A DNA stretch of 38,080 nucleotides. Source: Methylotenera sp. GTDB taxonomy: Bacteria; Pseudomonadota; Gammaproteobacteria; Burkholderiales; Burkholderiaceae_C. Below are positions 24,780 through 33,810 of the stretch, piece after piece. Under the pieces are notes generated by a model. The model worked only from the letters and a program-made list of their open reading frames with translations, made no database searches and had not been told where the DNA came from. A program made the position numbers and the translations under genes. The stretch is taken from contig JAIPCJ010000023.1 of the NCBI GenBank assembly GCA_021738245.1, positions 1 to 38,080 of the forward strand, given 5' to 3'. Numbering within the stretch: the first letter of the stretch is position 1; each line of letters begins with the position of its first letter.

Positions 24780-26918
24780 TCAGCCGTTGGCCAATCCGAG
24801 CCAGCCGGAGACGGCCGCATCCACCACATGCCGACGCGGGCGAACCCGCTGCTCGAATTCGTCCGGACGCAGCGGCCGGGCGAACAGATAGCCCTGGAAC
24901 TCATGGCAGCCGGCCTGGGCAAGGAAATCCCGCTGGGCTTCGGTCTCGACGCCTTCGGCGATGACCTGCAGCCCCAGCGCCCGGCCCATCTGCACGATGG
25001 CGTTCGCGATGCCGACGTCGCTGGCGTCGCCCGGCAGCCCCTGCACGAAACTGCGGTCGATCTTCAGCCGCCGGATCGGGAAGCGCTTCAGGTAGGCCAG
25101 CGACGAATAGCCGGTGCCGAAGTCGTCGATGGACAAGGTCACCCCCAGTGCATCGAGGGCCTGCATGCGTTTGAGCGCCTCGTCGGCATCGCCGAGCAGC
25201 ACCCCCTCGGTCAGCTCCAGCTCCAGCATGCTGGCCGGCAGCATGGACTCCTGGAGGGCGTCGGCCACGGTCTGAACGAAATGGGCCTGCTGGAACTGCA
25301 GCGCCGAGACGTTCACCGCCACCGGCATGCGCAACCCGCGGCTGAGCCAGTGCGCCGCCTGGGCCACGGCCTCGCGCAGCACCCAGTCGCCGATGGCGAC
25401 GACGAAGCCGCTTTCCTCGGCCAGCGGGATGAACTCGGCCGGCGAGATCTCGCCGCGCTGCGGGTCGCGCCAGCGGATCAGGGCTTCGGCGCCAATGACG
25501 CGGTCACTGCCCAACTCCACCTGCGGCTGGTAATACAGGCGAAAGCGTCCTTGTGCGAGCGCCTGGCGCATGTCGTGATCCAGCCGCATGCGGTAGAGGA
25601 GATCGACCTCCTTGCGCGGCACATGGAAGCGAAAGCCCGCGCGGCCGCCTTCCTTCACCCAGTGCATGGCGCGCTCGGCGCTCGCCATCAGTTCGTCCGG
25701 CGTGCCGCCGTCGCCCGGGTAGAGCGCCACGCCGCAGCTGGCCGTGACGGTGAAGCTCAGGGTGTCGAACGTGAAGGGCTCGGCCAGCACCTGCTGCACG
25801 CGCCGCGCCGCCGCCTCGGCCTCGAACATCTGCGCGCCGTCGACCAGCAACGCGAACTCGTCGCCGCCCAGGCGGGCGAGGGTGTCGTTGGCGCCGACCG
25901 CGCCGCGCAGCCGCTCCACCACCTCCCGCAGCACGCGGTCGCCGTAGCTGTGCCCAAGGGTGTCGTTGATCTGCTTGAAGCGGTCCAGGTCCAGGTGCAG
26001 CAGGGCGAATACCGGCGACGGCTCACCGGTCTCGACGGCGGCCATCAGCTGCACGATGCGATCGGCCAGCGCACGGCGATTTGGAGCGCCGGTCAGCACG
26101 TCGGAGCGGCCGAGCTCTTCGATGCGCTGGTGGGCCGCTAGCTTCTCGCTGAGGTCGCGGAAGGAGAACACCCGCCCGATCGGCTCGCCTCGGCTCATCT
26201 GCGGCAGCGACACCTGTTCCAGCACGCGGCCGTCGGCCAGGCGCAGCACGTCGCTGGAGCGCATCAGCGGCGCATCCAGCAGGGCTTCGATGCGCAGGCG
26301 GTATTGCTCGCCGTCGCGCATGACGCGCTGCAGGCTGAGCCAGATGCCGGCGTCGCCCGGCTCGTGTGTCAGCCCGCCGGGCAGGCCCCAGAGCTTGGCG
26401 AAACGCCGGTTGAAGCTGCGCACCCGGCCGCTCAGGTCGACGACGAGGATGCCGTCCGCAGTTGATTCGAGGGTGGCGCGCAGCTCGGCCAGCAGAGTCT
26501 CGCGCTCGGCCTCGGCGCGGCGGCGGCGGGTCTGGTCGTGCAACAGCACCAGCCAGTAGCGAGCCCCACCGGGCGTGTGCACGGGGCTGATGCTGCGGCT
26601 GACCCAGCGCGGCTGGCCGTCGCTGTGGGTCAGCACGGTGTCGGAGCGGATGCGGGCGAAGGGGTCTCGCGAGGCGCCCTGCCAGAAGGCTTCGTCTTCG
26701 AGAGAGCCGCACAGCGCCGCCGGCGGCTGGCCGAGTGCGCGCTCGGGCTTGAGCCCCAGCAGCCGCAAGGCGGCGCGGTTGATCACCGAGACCGTGAGGC
26801 TCTCACCATCCACCAGCCAGGCCGGTTCGGGCAGGCCTTCCAGCAGGGCGCCGATCAAGGATGACGGCGCCTCGGAATTGCGAGGCAGTGCGGGACTGGC
26901 CTCGCGGACGGGGTTCAC
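24780..26918 (-). CDS. PAS-PAS-GGDEF-EAL cyclic-di-GMP enzyme
   Basis: This 712-residue protein has two PAS-like regions (about 25-130 and 145-260), a GGDEF domain with the intact motif GGDEF (351-355) and an EAL domain with the intact EAL (478-480) and DDFGTGYSS. Both synthesis and breakdown of cyclic-di-GMP are possible on motif grounds. The inhibitory site that should read RxxD five residues before GGDEF reads GAND, so product inhibition is probably lost. There is no membrane segment; signal input is likely through PAS. The GTG start overlaps the stop of the HD-GYP gene (GTGA), with GGGGAG as ribosome site, so the two c-di-GMP enzymes are coupled. Confidence 0.93.
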   Translation of the reverse strand: MNPVREASPALPRNSEAPSSLIGALLEGLPEPAWLVDGESLTVSVINRAALRLLGLKPERALGQPPAALCGSLEDEAFWQGASRDPFARIRSDTVLTHSDGQPRWVSRSISPVHTPGGARYWLVLLHDQTRRRRAEAERETLLAELRATLESTADGILVVDLSGRVRSFNRRFAKLWGLPGGLTHEPGDAGIWLSLQRVMRDGEQYRLRIEALLDAPLMRSSDVLRLADGRVLEQVSLPQMSRGEPIGRVFSFRDLSEKLAAHQRIEELGRSDVLTGAPNRRALADRIVQLMAAVETGEPSPVFALLHLDLDRFKQINDTLGHSYGDRVLREVVERLRGAVGANDTLARLGGDEFALLVDGAQMFEAEAAARRVQQVLAEPFTFDTLSFTVTASCGVALYPGDGGTPDELMASAERAMHWVKEGGRAGFRFHVPRKEVDLLYRMRLDHDMRQALAQGRFRLYYQPQVELGSDRVIGAEALIRWRDPQRGEISPAEFIPLAEESGFVVAIGDWVLREAVAQAAHWLSRGLRMPVAVNVSALQFQQAHFVQTVADALQESMLPASMLELELTEGVLLGDADEALKRMQALDALGVTLSIDDFGTGYSSLAYLKRFPIRRLKIDRSFVQGLPGDASDVGIANAIVQMGRALGLQVIAEGVETEAQRDFLAQAGCHEFQGYLFARPLRPDEFEQRVRPRRHVVDAAVSGWLGLANG

Positions 26919-28213
26919 GTCGTCAGCTCCCCGGGGCCGGTGGTCACCGCATCGAAGAAATAGGCGATGCGTGCACGCGGGCTGAGGTAGTCGAGCGAGG
27001 CGCGCGGCAGGAACTGGGGCTTGAGGCTGCGGCGGATGCCGAGGTCGGGCATCTCTTCCAGATTCAGGATGAGCGCGTCGTCCTTCGGCACCTTGGGGTC
27101 GTGCACCATCACCCGCGGCTTCAGCGGCCGGGCCGAGTTGACTGAGACCACCAGCGCATAGCGGTCGTCGGTCAGCTGCACGGTCGAGCCCGGCGGGTAG
27201 ACGCCCATCATGCGGATGAAGGCGTTCAGCATGGTGGCGTCGAAGCGGTTGCGCCCCTGGGCAAACATCAGCGACAGCGCCTCATGCGGCGTCATGGCCT
27301 TGGAGGTGATCAGCGGATTGCACAGGCCGTCGAAACGGTTGACGAGGGCCACGATGCGGGCGCCCGTGCTCATGCGGTCCATGTTGATGCGCTGCGGGAA
27401 GCCGCTGCCGTCGGCATGCTCGTGGTGCTGAGCAATGATGAGCAGCGGCGCCGGCGCCAGCCCCATGCTCTGCGCGATCGCCACGCCCTTGACGACGTGC
27501 TGCTGGTAGGCCTGGGTCTCTGCTGCCGTGAAGCTCTCGTCGCGGTGACGCAGTCGCGCCGCGATCTCGAGCTTGCCGACGTCATGCAGGAGCGAGCCGA
27601 CGCCCAGGTCCATCATCTCGTCACGGCCCAGGCCGAACGCCCGGCCCAGCAGCAGCGCGATGATGCAGACGTTGAGCGCATGCGCCGTGCTGCGGTCGCC
27701 TGCCGCTTCATTGAGCAGGCGCATATTGAGATCACCCTCGACAAGCATCTTGTCGAGCAGGGCCGCGGTCAGGCGCTCGGCCTGTTCGCGCGCCTCCTGG
27801 GGCGAGGCCTGCACCTTCTCCATGACGCCGCGAAAGCCGTCGGCGGCCTCGCTGTACTGCTGCTCACACAGGCGCAGGGCTTCGCGCTGGGCGGCAAGCG
27901 CGCGGCGATGGGCCTCGCGGGCGAGTTCTTCCGGGCTGGGCTCGGCGGGTGAGGCGGCATCGGCCTGCGCGCCGCTGTCGGCCGCAGCCGGCGCGGGCTC
28001 CGCCTGAGGCTGCAGATTGAGGTCGCTCTTGGCCGGGCTCCACCGCACCTGGGTCAGGCCCAGGCGACGCAGGATGAGGAGCTGATCGGCGGACGCGATC
28101 TTGAAGCTCGACAGCGGAAACGGATGCGACATCCAGCCGAGGTCCAGATGTATGAACATCCCGACGGTCAACTGGCTGACATCAATCAGCGGATCGCTTG
28201 TTCTATCCTGCAT
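26915..28213 (-). CDS. DUF3391 and HD-GYP domain protein (c-di-GMP phosphodiesterase type)
   Basis: This 432-residue protein has an N-terminal DUF3391 region (about 10-60), an Ala/Pro/Glu-rich linker and helical stretch, and an HD-GYP domain. The HD pair is His210-Asp211 (LLHDVGK). The GYP motif region reads HHEHADGSGFP (263-273), with Phe in place of Tyr. HD-GYP proteins hydrolyse c-di-GMP, often to GMP. The gene heads a two-gene unit with the PAS-GGDEF-EAL gene. No ribosome site is clear before the ATG at 28213; the leader is strongly structured. Confidence 0.9.
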   Translation of the reverse strand: MQDRTSDPLIDVSQLTVGMFIHLDLGWMSHPFPLSSFKIASADQLLILRRLGLTQVRWSPAKSDLNLQPQAEPAPAAADSGAQADAASPAEPSPEELAREAHRRALAAQREALRLCEQQYSEAADGFRGVMEKVQASPQEAREQAERLTAALLDKMLVEGDLNMRLLNEAAGDRSTAHALNVCIIALLLGRAFGLGRDEMMDLGVGSLLHDVGKLEIAARLRHRDESFTAAETQAYQQHVVKGVAIAQSMGLAPAPLLIIAQHHEHADGSGFPQRINMDRMSTGARIVALVNRFDGLCNPLITSKAMTPHEALSLMFAQGRNRFDATMLNAFIRMMGVYPPGSTVQLTDDRYALVVSVNSARPLKPRVMVHDPKVPKDDALILNLEEMPDLGIRRSLKPQFLPRASLDYLSPRARIAYFFDAVTTGPGELTT

Positions 28214-28508
28214 TCACTCAGAACCCGTGGCGCGGGCACCCCTGAACTCCACCCGGTCTGCGGCAGGGGTGCTGCAGAAACCGGGCTGGTTTCCAGTCAT
28301 ACGTCAAATCGACAGATCACGCGCCACCGGCTGCGGGGAAAAATCCCATGGTGGTGCGCACGGTGGAGCTTAGCGCCTGATCGTTACCGAAATTCCGAGT
28401 GCAAGTCGGGGCAAACGCGAAGGAATGCATGACCTGCGCCCCCCTGGACGGGTGGGGTGAGCACCTCCTCACGTTTCATGGGTGCGCCCGCGGGGCCAGA
28501 AAGCTGCG
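28214..28508 (-). promoter_or_regulatory. Structured leader/intergenic region before the HD-GYP operon
   Basis: This 295-base gap holds no gene that I can support. Close to the HD-GYP start lie three hairpins. The first is CCCG/CGGG (28224-28236). The second has 9-base arms GCACCCCTG (28236-28244) and CAGGGGTGC (28264-28272). The third is a longer stem of CCCGGT with ACCGGG enclosing CTGCGGCA/TGCTGCAG (28252-28285). The second and third share bases, so they exclude each other. No T-run terminator and no known riboswitch motif is seen. Confidence 0.4.
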
Positions 28509-29867
28509 TCAGCGGCTGGCCCGGTGGCGGGCCACGAAATCTCGGTACCAGTGGGCGCTGTCCTTGAGCAGGCGCGCCTGGGTCGCATAGTCGACATGGA
28601 CCAGGCCGAAGCGCTTGTCGTAGCCCGAGTTCCACTCGAAGTTGTCGAGCAGGCTCCAATAGAAATAGCCCCGCACGTCAGCGCCCAGGCTCATCGCGGC
28701 GGCCAAGGCCTGTAAATGGCTGCTGAGGTAGCTGATGCGTGCCTCATCCGGCACGCGGCCATCCACCACGCGGTCGGCATTGGCCATGCCGTTTTCGGTG
28801 ATGAACATCGGCGGCGGGTTGTACTCGCGGGCCAGGCGCACCAGGTGCTGGGCGAACACCTCGGGCACGATCTCCCAGCCCATGTCGGTGAAGCCGCGCT
28901 TGCCCGGGCCCGGCACGGTTTTGCCGTCGGCATCGAAGAGGCTGCGGGTGTAGAAGTTGATGCCGAGGAAATCCAGCGGCTGGCGGATCAACGCGAGGTC
29001 GCCCGTCAGGACCTGGGGCGCGTCCGCCCCCACGTAGGCCAGCGCGTCGGCCGGGTAGGCGCCGCGGAAGATCGGGTCCATGTACCAGCGCACGTTGAGG
29101 CCGTCGTCGATGCGGGCGGCGCGGCGGTCGGCTTCGTTCGGCGTGGCCGGGAAGGAAGGCGTGTGGTTGAGCACGATGCCCAGGCGCGTTTTGCACACCG
29201 CCCGCATGGCCTGCACGGCGGCACCGTGCGACAGCATCAAATGGTGGGCGACCTGCAGGCTTTCGGCGCGGCTGGTGTGGCCGGGCGCGAACTGGGCCGT
29301 CTCGTAGCCCAGCGTCGCGGTGCACCAGGGCTCGTTGTGCGTGGCGATGCTGGCCAGGCGGTCACCGAAGCGGCGCGCCACCTCGGCCGCGTAGGTGGCG
29401 AAATGCCCGACCACGTCGCGCGACAACCAACCGCCCAGCCCCTCGTCCAGCGCCTGCGGCAGGTCCCAGTGATAGAGCGTGGCGTGGGGCTGGATGCCCG
29501 CCTCGAGCAGGCTGTCGATCAGGCGGTCGTAGAAGCCGAAGCCCGCCTCGTTCCAGGCGCCCTGCCCCTGCGGCTGCACGCGTGGCCAGGCAAAGCTGAA
29601 GCGGTAGCAGTCCAGACCCAGGCCCTTCATCAGGGCGACGTCGTCACGGAAGCGGTGGTAGTGGTCGCAGGCGACATCGATGTTGGAGCCGTCCTTGATG
29701 CGGCCCGGCTGGCGGCAGAAGGCGTCCCAGATGGACGCGCCCTTGCCGTCTTCGAACGCGGCGCCCTCGATTTGTGCGGCGCTGGTGGCCACGCCCCAGC
29801 GGAAGTCGGGCGGGAAGGCGGCGGCCAGGGCGGCCGGGTCGATGCGGGTGGTGTCGGAGAGGTTCAT
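28509..29867 (-). CDS. Glycoside hydrolase family 1 beta-glucosidase
   Basis: This 452-residue enzyme hydrolyses beta-glucosides such as cellobiose by a retaining mechanism. The acid/base Glu179 is in THNEPW and the nucleophile Glu358 is in ITENG; FPPDFRWGVATSAAQIEG and YFYWSLLDNFEWNSGYDKR are family hallmarks. There is no signal peptide, so it acts in the cytoplasm on imported sugar. No transporter is in the window. A LacI regulator gene lies upstream on the same strand, with a LacI-type operator between them. No clear ribosome site precedes the ATG. Confidence 0.94.
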   Translation of the reverse strand: MNLSDTTRIDPAALAAAFPPDFRWGVATSAAQIEGAAFEDGKGASIWDAFCRQPGRIKDGSNIDVACDHYHRFRDDVALMKGLGLDCYRFSFAWPRVQPQGQGAWNEAGFGFYDRLIDSLLEAGIQPHATLYHWDLPQALDEGLGGWLSRDVVGHFATYAAEVARRFGDRLASIATHNEPWCTATLGYETAQFAPGHTSRAESLQVAHHLMLSHGAAVQAMRAVCKTRLGIVLNHTPSFPATPNEADRRAARIDDGLNVRWYMDPIFRGAYPADALAYVGADAPQVLTGDLALIRQPLDFLGINFYTRSLFDADGKTVPGPGKRGFTDMGWEIVPEVFAQHLVRLAREYNPPPMFITENGMANADRVVDGRVPDEARISYLSSHLQALAAAMSLGADVRGYFYWSLLDNFEWNSGYDKRFGLVHVDYATQARLLKDSAHWYRDFVARHRASR

Positions 29868-30005
29868 GGCAGCGGCGGGCGGCGTGCAGCGAGCCCGGGT
29901 ACGGAAATGGCGGCGCGCCTAGGGACGCCCACCGGTTTGCAGCAGGCTCACCCTGGAGCCCGACCCTGGGCGCCGGCGCACTGCGACTGCCGACCCCACC
30001 GCGGC

Positions 30006-30035
30006 ATCTTGCCGCCGATTGACAACGCTGTCAAT
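30006..30035 (-). promoter_or_regulatory. LacI-type operator and promoter of the beta-glucosidase gene
   Basis: ATTGACAACGCTGTCAAT (30018-30035) is a near-perfect palindrome with ATTGACA/TGTCAAT arms and a CG centre, the form bound by LacI-family repressors. On the minus strand it contains a perfect -35 TTGACA (30034-30029), with a weak -10 CAAGAT (30011-30006) after 17 bases. Repressor binding would block the promoter. Confidence 0.65.
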
Positions 30036-30090
30036 TCGCCGCGAGCGTGCGGTCCTTGAGGCGGCCGGGCGGGCCGCCGCCGAGGCGGGA

Positions 30091-31128
30091 TCAGCGGGCG
30101 CGGGTGGAGTCCCGCACGACGAGCTCGTGCGGCAGGACCTTGTGCAGGTCGGCTTCGTCTTCAGGCGCGGTCATGTCGGGGCGCTGCACCGACACCAGCA
30201 TCTCGACGGCGGCGCGCGCCATCTCGGCGACCGGCTGGCGCACGGTGGTCAGCGGCGGCCAGACCAGCGCGGCGGTCGGGGAATCGTCGAAGCCGGCAAC
30301 CGACAGCTCCCCCGGCACCGACAGCCCCAGGCGCTGTGCCGCGGCAAGCACGCCCAGGGCCATGTCGTCATTGCTGGCGAACACCGCCGTGGGCCGCTGG
30401 CGGCGGCTGAGCAGCTGGTGCGCGGCATCGCGGCCGCTGGCAAAGGTGAACTGGCCCGGCTGGACGAGCTCGGGATCGGGCTGCAGGCCGTGCGCGCGCA
30501 GCGCCTGGACGAAGCCCTGGTAACGCAGCCCACTGGCCGACTGGTCGGGCGGGCCTTTGATGAAGGCGATGTGCTCGTGGCCCAGGCTCAGCAGCAGGTT
30601 GGTGATCTCTTCGGCCGCGTGCACGTCGTCCATGCGCACCGAAGGCACGCCGCGCAGATCGCGCTCGGGAGACATCAGCACGCAAGGGGTGCCGCTGTCG
30701 CGCAGCGCGGCCAACACCTCGGGGTTGTCGCACAAGGGCGGCGTGAGGATCATGCCGTCGGGCCGCAGCGCCAGCACCATGCGGTCGATCTGCTGGCGCA
30801 GGTCGGGGGCATCGTTGTGCAGGGACTCCACCACCAGGTGGTAGCCCAGCTCGCGGCATCGCAGCGTGGCGCCTTGCTGCACGCTGCCGACGAAGATCGC
30901 GCTCGGGTCGTAGTACAGCAGGCCGATCAGGAAAGATCGCCCGCCTGCCAGACTGCGCGCCGATTGTTTGGGGCGGTACCGCAAGGCCTCCACGACCTTG
31001 AGCACCTGGGCCCGGGTGCTCTCATGCACCCCGGGCTCATGGTTGAGCACACGCGAGACAGTCTTGATCGACACGCCCGCCTCGCGGGCGACGTCGACGA
31101 TGGTGGGACTTCCCCCGCGTAAGCTCAT
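30091..31128 (-). CDS. LacI-family transcriptional regulator
   Basis: This 345-residue repressor has an N-terminal helix-turn-helix (IVDVAREAGVSIKTVSRVLN, about residues 10-29), a hinge (SARSLAGGRS) and a periplasmic-binding-protein-like sugar domain (RPDGMILTPP, FASNDDMALGVL, VAGFDDSPTA). It resembles SalC/CscR-type regulators of glucoside genes. The likely target is the beta-glucosidase operator downstream. A hairpin GGCGGC/GCCGCC (30060-30078) follows the stop and may be a weak terminator. Upstream, two palindromes may serve autoregulation. Confidence 0.92.
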   Translation of the reverse strand: MSLRGGSPTIVDVAREAGVSIKTVSRVLNHEPGVHESTRAQVLKVVEALRYRPKQSARSLAGGRSFLIGLLYYDPSAIFVGSVQQGATLRCRELGYHLVVESLHNDAPDLRQQIDRMVLALRPDGMILTPPLCDNPEVLAALRDSGTPCVLMSPERDLRGVPSVRMDDVHAAEEITNLLLSLGHEHIAFIKGPPDQSASGLRYQGFVQALRAHGLQPDPELVQPGQFTFASGRDAAHQLLSRRQRPTAVFASNDDMALGVLAAAQRLGLSVPGELSVAGFDDSPTAALVWPPLTTVRQPVAEMARAAVEMLVSVQRPDMTAPEDEADLHKVLPHELVVRDSTRAR

Positions 31129-31286
31129 GGCACCCCTCGCCCAAGGCGTACCTTGGCCGGTCCCCCGGGGGGACGGCGATGCTTGCCGGATTGACCGTCA
31201 AGCACATCGCCTACGCGGGCCGGCTCGGGAGCGGCCCAGCGCTCGGCCCGAATACGGTAACAGGGGCGCACTGTCAGACGAAGTGG

Positions 31287-31628
31287 TTACTTCTTCTTGG
31301 CCTTGGCGGCCGGCTTGGCGGCGGGCTTGGCAGCCGCCTTCTTCGCAGCGGCCTTGGGATCGACGGCAGCCTTGAAGCCAGCGCCCGGGGTGAACTTGGG
31401 CAGCTTGGCGGCGGCGATCTTGATCTTGGCGCCGGTGCTGGGGTTCACGCCGTTGCGGGCGGCACGGGCGTGCTGCTTGAAGGAGCCGAAGCCCGGGATC
31501 GACACGGCGCCACCCTTTTTCACGGTGGTGACGACGGCGTCCAGCAGGGTCTCCAGGATGCGGCCGGCTTCGGCCTTGCTCAGCTCGTGCTTGGCGGCCA
31601 GGTGTTCGATCAGATCGGTCTTGTTCAT
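31287..31628 (-). CDS. HU-family histone-like DNA-binding protein with basic tail
   Basis: This 113-residue protein has the HU/IHF fold: MNKTDLIEHLAAKHELSKAE at the start, then GFGSFKQHARAARNGVNP with the DNA-intercalating arm and NPxTG-type motif. Normal HU is about 90 residues; here a tail of about 23 residues rich in Lys, Ala and Pro (KAAAKKAAAKPAAKPAAKAK) is added, like a eukaryotic H1 tail. Such tails are known in Betaproteobacteria and increase non-specific DNA binding. The start at 31628 fits the family; the longer frame upstream has no support. Confidence 0.93.
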   Translation of the reverse strand: MNKTDLIEHLAAKHELSKAEAGRILETLLDAVVTTVKKGGAVSIPGFGSFKQHARAARNGVNPSTGAKIKIAAAKLPKFTPGAGFKAAVDPKAAAKKAAAKPAAKPAAKAKKK

Positions 31629-31743
31629 GCGGGGGGTCTCGCGAAATAACGCGCCCGAACGGCTCGGGCGGGCGCGATTGTGGCCTATTGCGAGAGGCAT
31701 ACAGTCCGGCAGAGTCCCGTATCCATCGCGGAGGTTCGTGCCC

Positions 31744-33810
31744 GTGCAGTTTTCCACTTTGCTCGATGCCCTCCCGCAGCAGGTCTGGAAGGCCGACGCG
31801 CAGGGCCGCCTGCTGTGGATGAACGCTCGCCTGGCCGAGGCGCTCAACCGCCCTGCACTGCCGTCGCCGTTGGTGAACTGGCTGCATGCCGACGACCGCG
31901 AGGCCTTCAGCCACTGCTGGGCCCTGGCCCAGGCCAGCGGGCGTTTCGAGATGGAGTACCGGCTCGGTCAGCACTGGGTGCTGGCCCAGGCGCAACGCCT
32001 GCCGGACTCGCCCCACTGGCTGGGCACCCACATCGACATCTCGGCGCGCCGCATGGCGGAGGCGAGGCTGCAGCAGGCCGACGACGTCTGGAAGCTGGCT
32101 CTGGAATGCAGCGGCGATGGCGTGTGGGACTGGCATGTGCAGCGCGGCACCGAACACTTCTCGGAGCGCTACCTGCGCCTGCACGGCTTCCAGCCGGGCG
32201 ATTTGGACGCCACGCCGGCAGCGTTCGATGCGCGCACGCATCCCGATGACGTCCCGCAGATGAACCGCGACCGCGAAGACCACTTCGCCGGGCGCACGGC
32301 CATCTACCGCAACGAGCACCGGGTACTGGCCAAGGACGGCACCTGGAAGTGGGTGCTCAGCCGCGGCATGGTGATCGAGCGCGATGCGCAAGGCCAACCG
32401 GTGCGCATGGTCGGCACGCACACCGACATCACTGACCGCAAGCGCCAGGAGGCGCTGGTGTGGCAGCAGGCGCGCCTGGATGCCTTGACCGGCCTGCCCA
32501 ACCGGCGCGCGCTGCGCGAACGCATCGAGCGGGCCTTGGCGCAGCGCGCCGTGCGGCAGGAAGAACTCGCGGTGATGTTCGTCGACCTCGATCACTTCAA
32601 AGAGGTGAACGATTCGCTGGGCCACGACGTGGGCGACGCGCTGCTGGTGCAGGTGGCACTGCGGCTGCAGGCCTGCATGCCGGCAGGCGATGCCGCGTCC
32701 GGGGTGGTGGCGCGCATGGGGGGCGACGAATTCACGGTGCTGCTGGCCGCGCCCGATGCAGCTGCAGCCGCCGAGCGCATCGGCCAGCAGCTGCTGGATG
32801 CGGTCTCGGCTGCCTTCGCGGTGGGCGGCGAGCGGGTGTACGTGTCCGCCAGCATCGGCGTGAGCCTGGCGCCGCGCGACGGCGTGGAGATCGAGGCGCT
32901 TTTCAAACATGCCGACCAGGCCCTGTACGAAGCCAAGGGCGCCGGCCGCAACCGCATGCGGCTCTTCACGCCGGCGCTGCACGAGGCCGCCCAACGGCGC
33001 GCACGACTGGCCGCCGAATTGCGCGAGGCGCTGCCGGCGCGGCAGTTCAGCCTCGTCTACCAACCCATCCTGTCGCTGCGCGAGCCGGCGTCGCCGCCGC
33101 GCAAGGCCGAAGCCCTGCTGCGCTGGACCCACCCCAAGCTCGGCGAGGTGAGCCCGGCGCAGTTCATCCCGCTGGCCGAGGCCAGCGGACTGATCGTGGA
33201 CATCGGCGATTGGGTGTTCCGCGAGGCCGCCGCCCAGGTCAAGGCCTGGCGTGCTGCCGGGCATGAAGGCTTCCAGGTGAGTGTCAACAAGTCGCCGGTG
33301 CAGTTCTTCAACGAACGCAGCCAGCGGCTGCAACCCGACTGGGTGGCGCACCTGCGCGAACTCGGCCTGCCGGGCCACGCGCTGGCCGTGGAGATCACCG
33401 AAGGCCTGCTGCTGGAGCGCGACGAAGCCGTGGCTGAACGACTGCGCTCGTTGCGGGAGGCGGGGCTGTCGATCTCGCTGGATGACTTCGGCACCGGCTA
33501 CTCATCTCTGAGCTATCTGCAGCACCACGACATCGACACCGTGAAGATCGACCGCAGCTTCGTGGCGGGGCTGGAAGCCGGCGGCAAGGCGCTGGCGCTG
33601 TGCCGGGCCATCGTGACCATGGCCCACGAACTGGGCATGCAGGTCGTGGCCGAAGGCATCGAGACCGAGGCTCAGATGCGGGCGCTGCAGGCGATGGGCT
33701 GCGACTGGGGGCAGGGATGGTGGTTTGGGAAGGGGGTTTCGGCGGAGGCGTTTGAGGAGCGGTGGTTGTCGGGCGCGGTCCAAGGCACGGTGACTGGCAC
33801 GGCTCGCTGA
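31744..33810 (+). CDS. PAS-PAS-GGDEF-EAL cyclic-di-GMP enzyme
   Basis: This 688-residue protein has two PAS-type regions (about 5-105 and 115-235, the second PAS_3-like), a GGDEF domain with intact GGDEF (326-330) and an EAL domain with intact EAL (456-458) and DDFGTGYSS. The inhibitory RxxD site reads AASG, so feedback is probably lost. No membrane segment is seen. The start at GTG 31744 is chosen because GGAGG (31730-31734) stands nine bases upstream; a GTG at 31738 is too close to it. It is divergent from the HU gene. Confidence 0.92.
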   Translation: MQFSTLLDALPQQVWKADAQGRLLWMNARLAEALNRPALPSPLVNWLHADDREAFSHCWALAQASGRFEMEYRLGQHWVLAQAQRLPDSPHWLGTHIDISARRMAEARLQQADDVWKLALECSGDGVWDWHVQRGTEHFSERYLRLHGFQPGDLDATPAAFDARTHPDDVPQMNRDREDHFAGRTAIYRNEHRVLAKDGTWKWVLSRGMVIERDAQGQPVRMVGTHTDITDRKRQEALVWQQARLDALTGLPNRRALRERIERALAQRAVRQEELAVMFVDLDHFKEVNDSLGHDVGDALLVQVALRLQACMPAGDAASGVVARMGGDEFTVLLAAPDAAAAAERIGQQLLDAVSAAFAVGGERVYVSASIGVSLAPRDGVEIEALFKHADQALYEAKGAGRNRMRLFTPALHEAAQRRARLAAELREALPARQFSLVYQPILSLREPASPPRKAEALLRWTHPKLGEVSPAQFIPLAEASGLIVDIGDWVFREAAAQVKAWRAAGHEGFQVSVNKSPVQFFNERSQRLQPDWVAHLRELGLPGHALAVEITEGLLLERDEAVAERLRSLREAGLSISLDDFGTGYSSLSYLQHHDIDTVKIDRSFVAGLEAGGKALALCRAIVTMAHELGMQVVAEGIETEAQMRALQAMGCDWGQGWWFGKGVSAEAFEERWLSGAVQGTVTGTAR

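Noticed and set aside
28214-28508. GEMM-type c-di-GMP riboswitch before the HD-GYP gene
   Set aside because: Hairpins are present, but the conserved GEMM core and tetraloop-receptor pattern could not be found on either strand.
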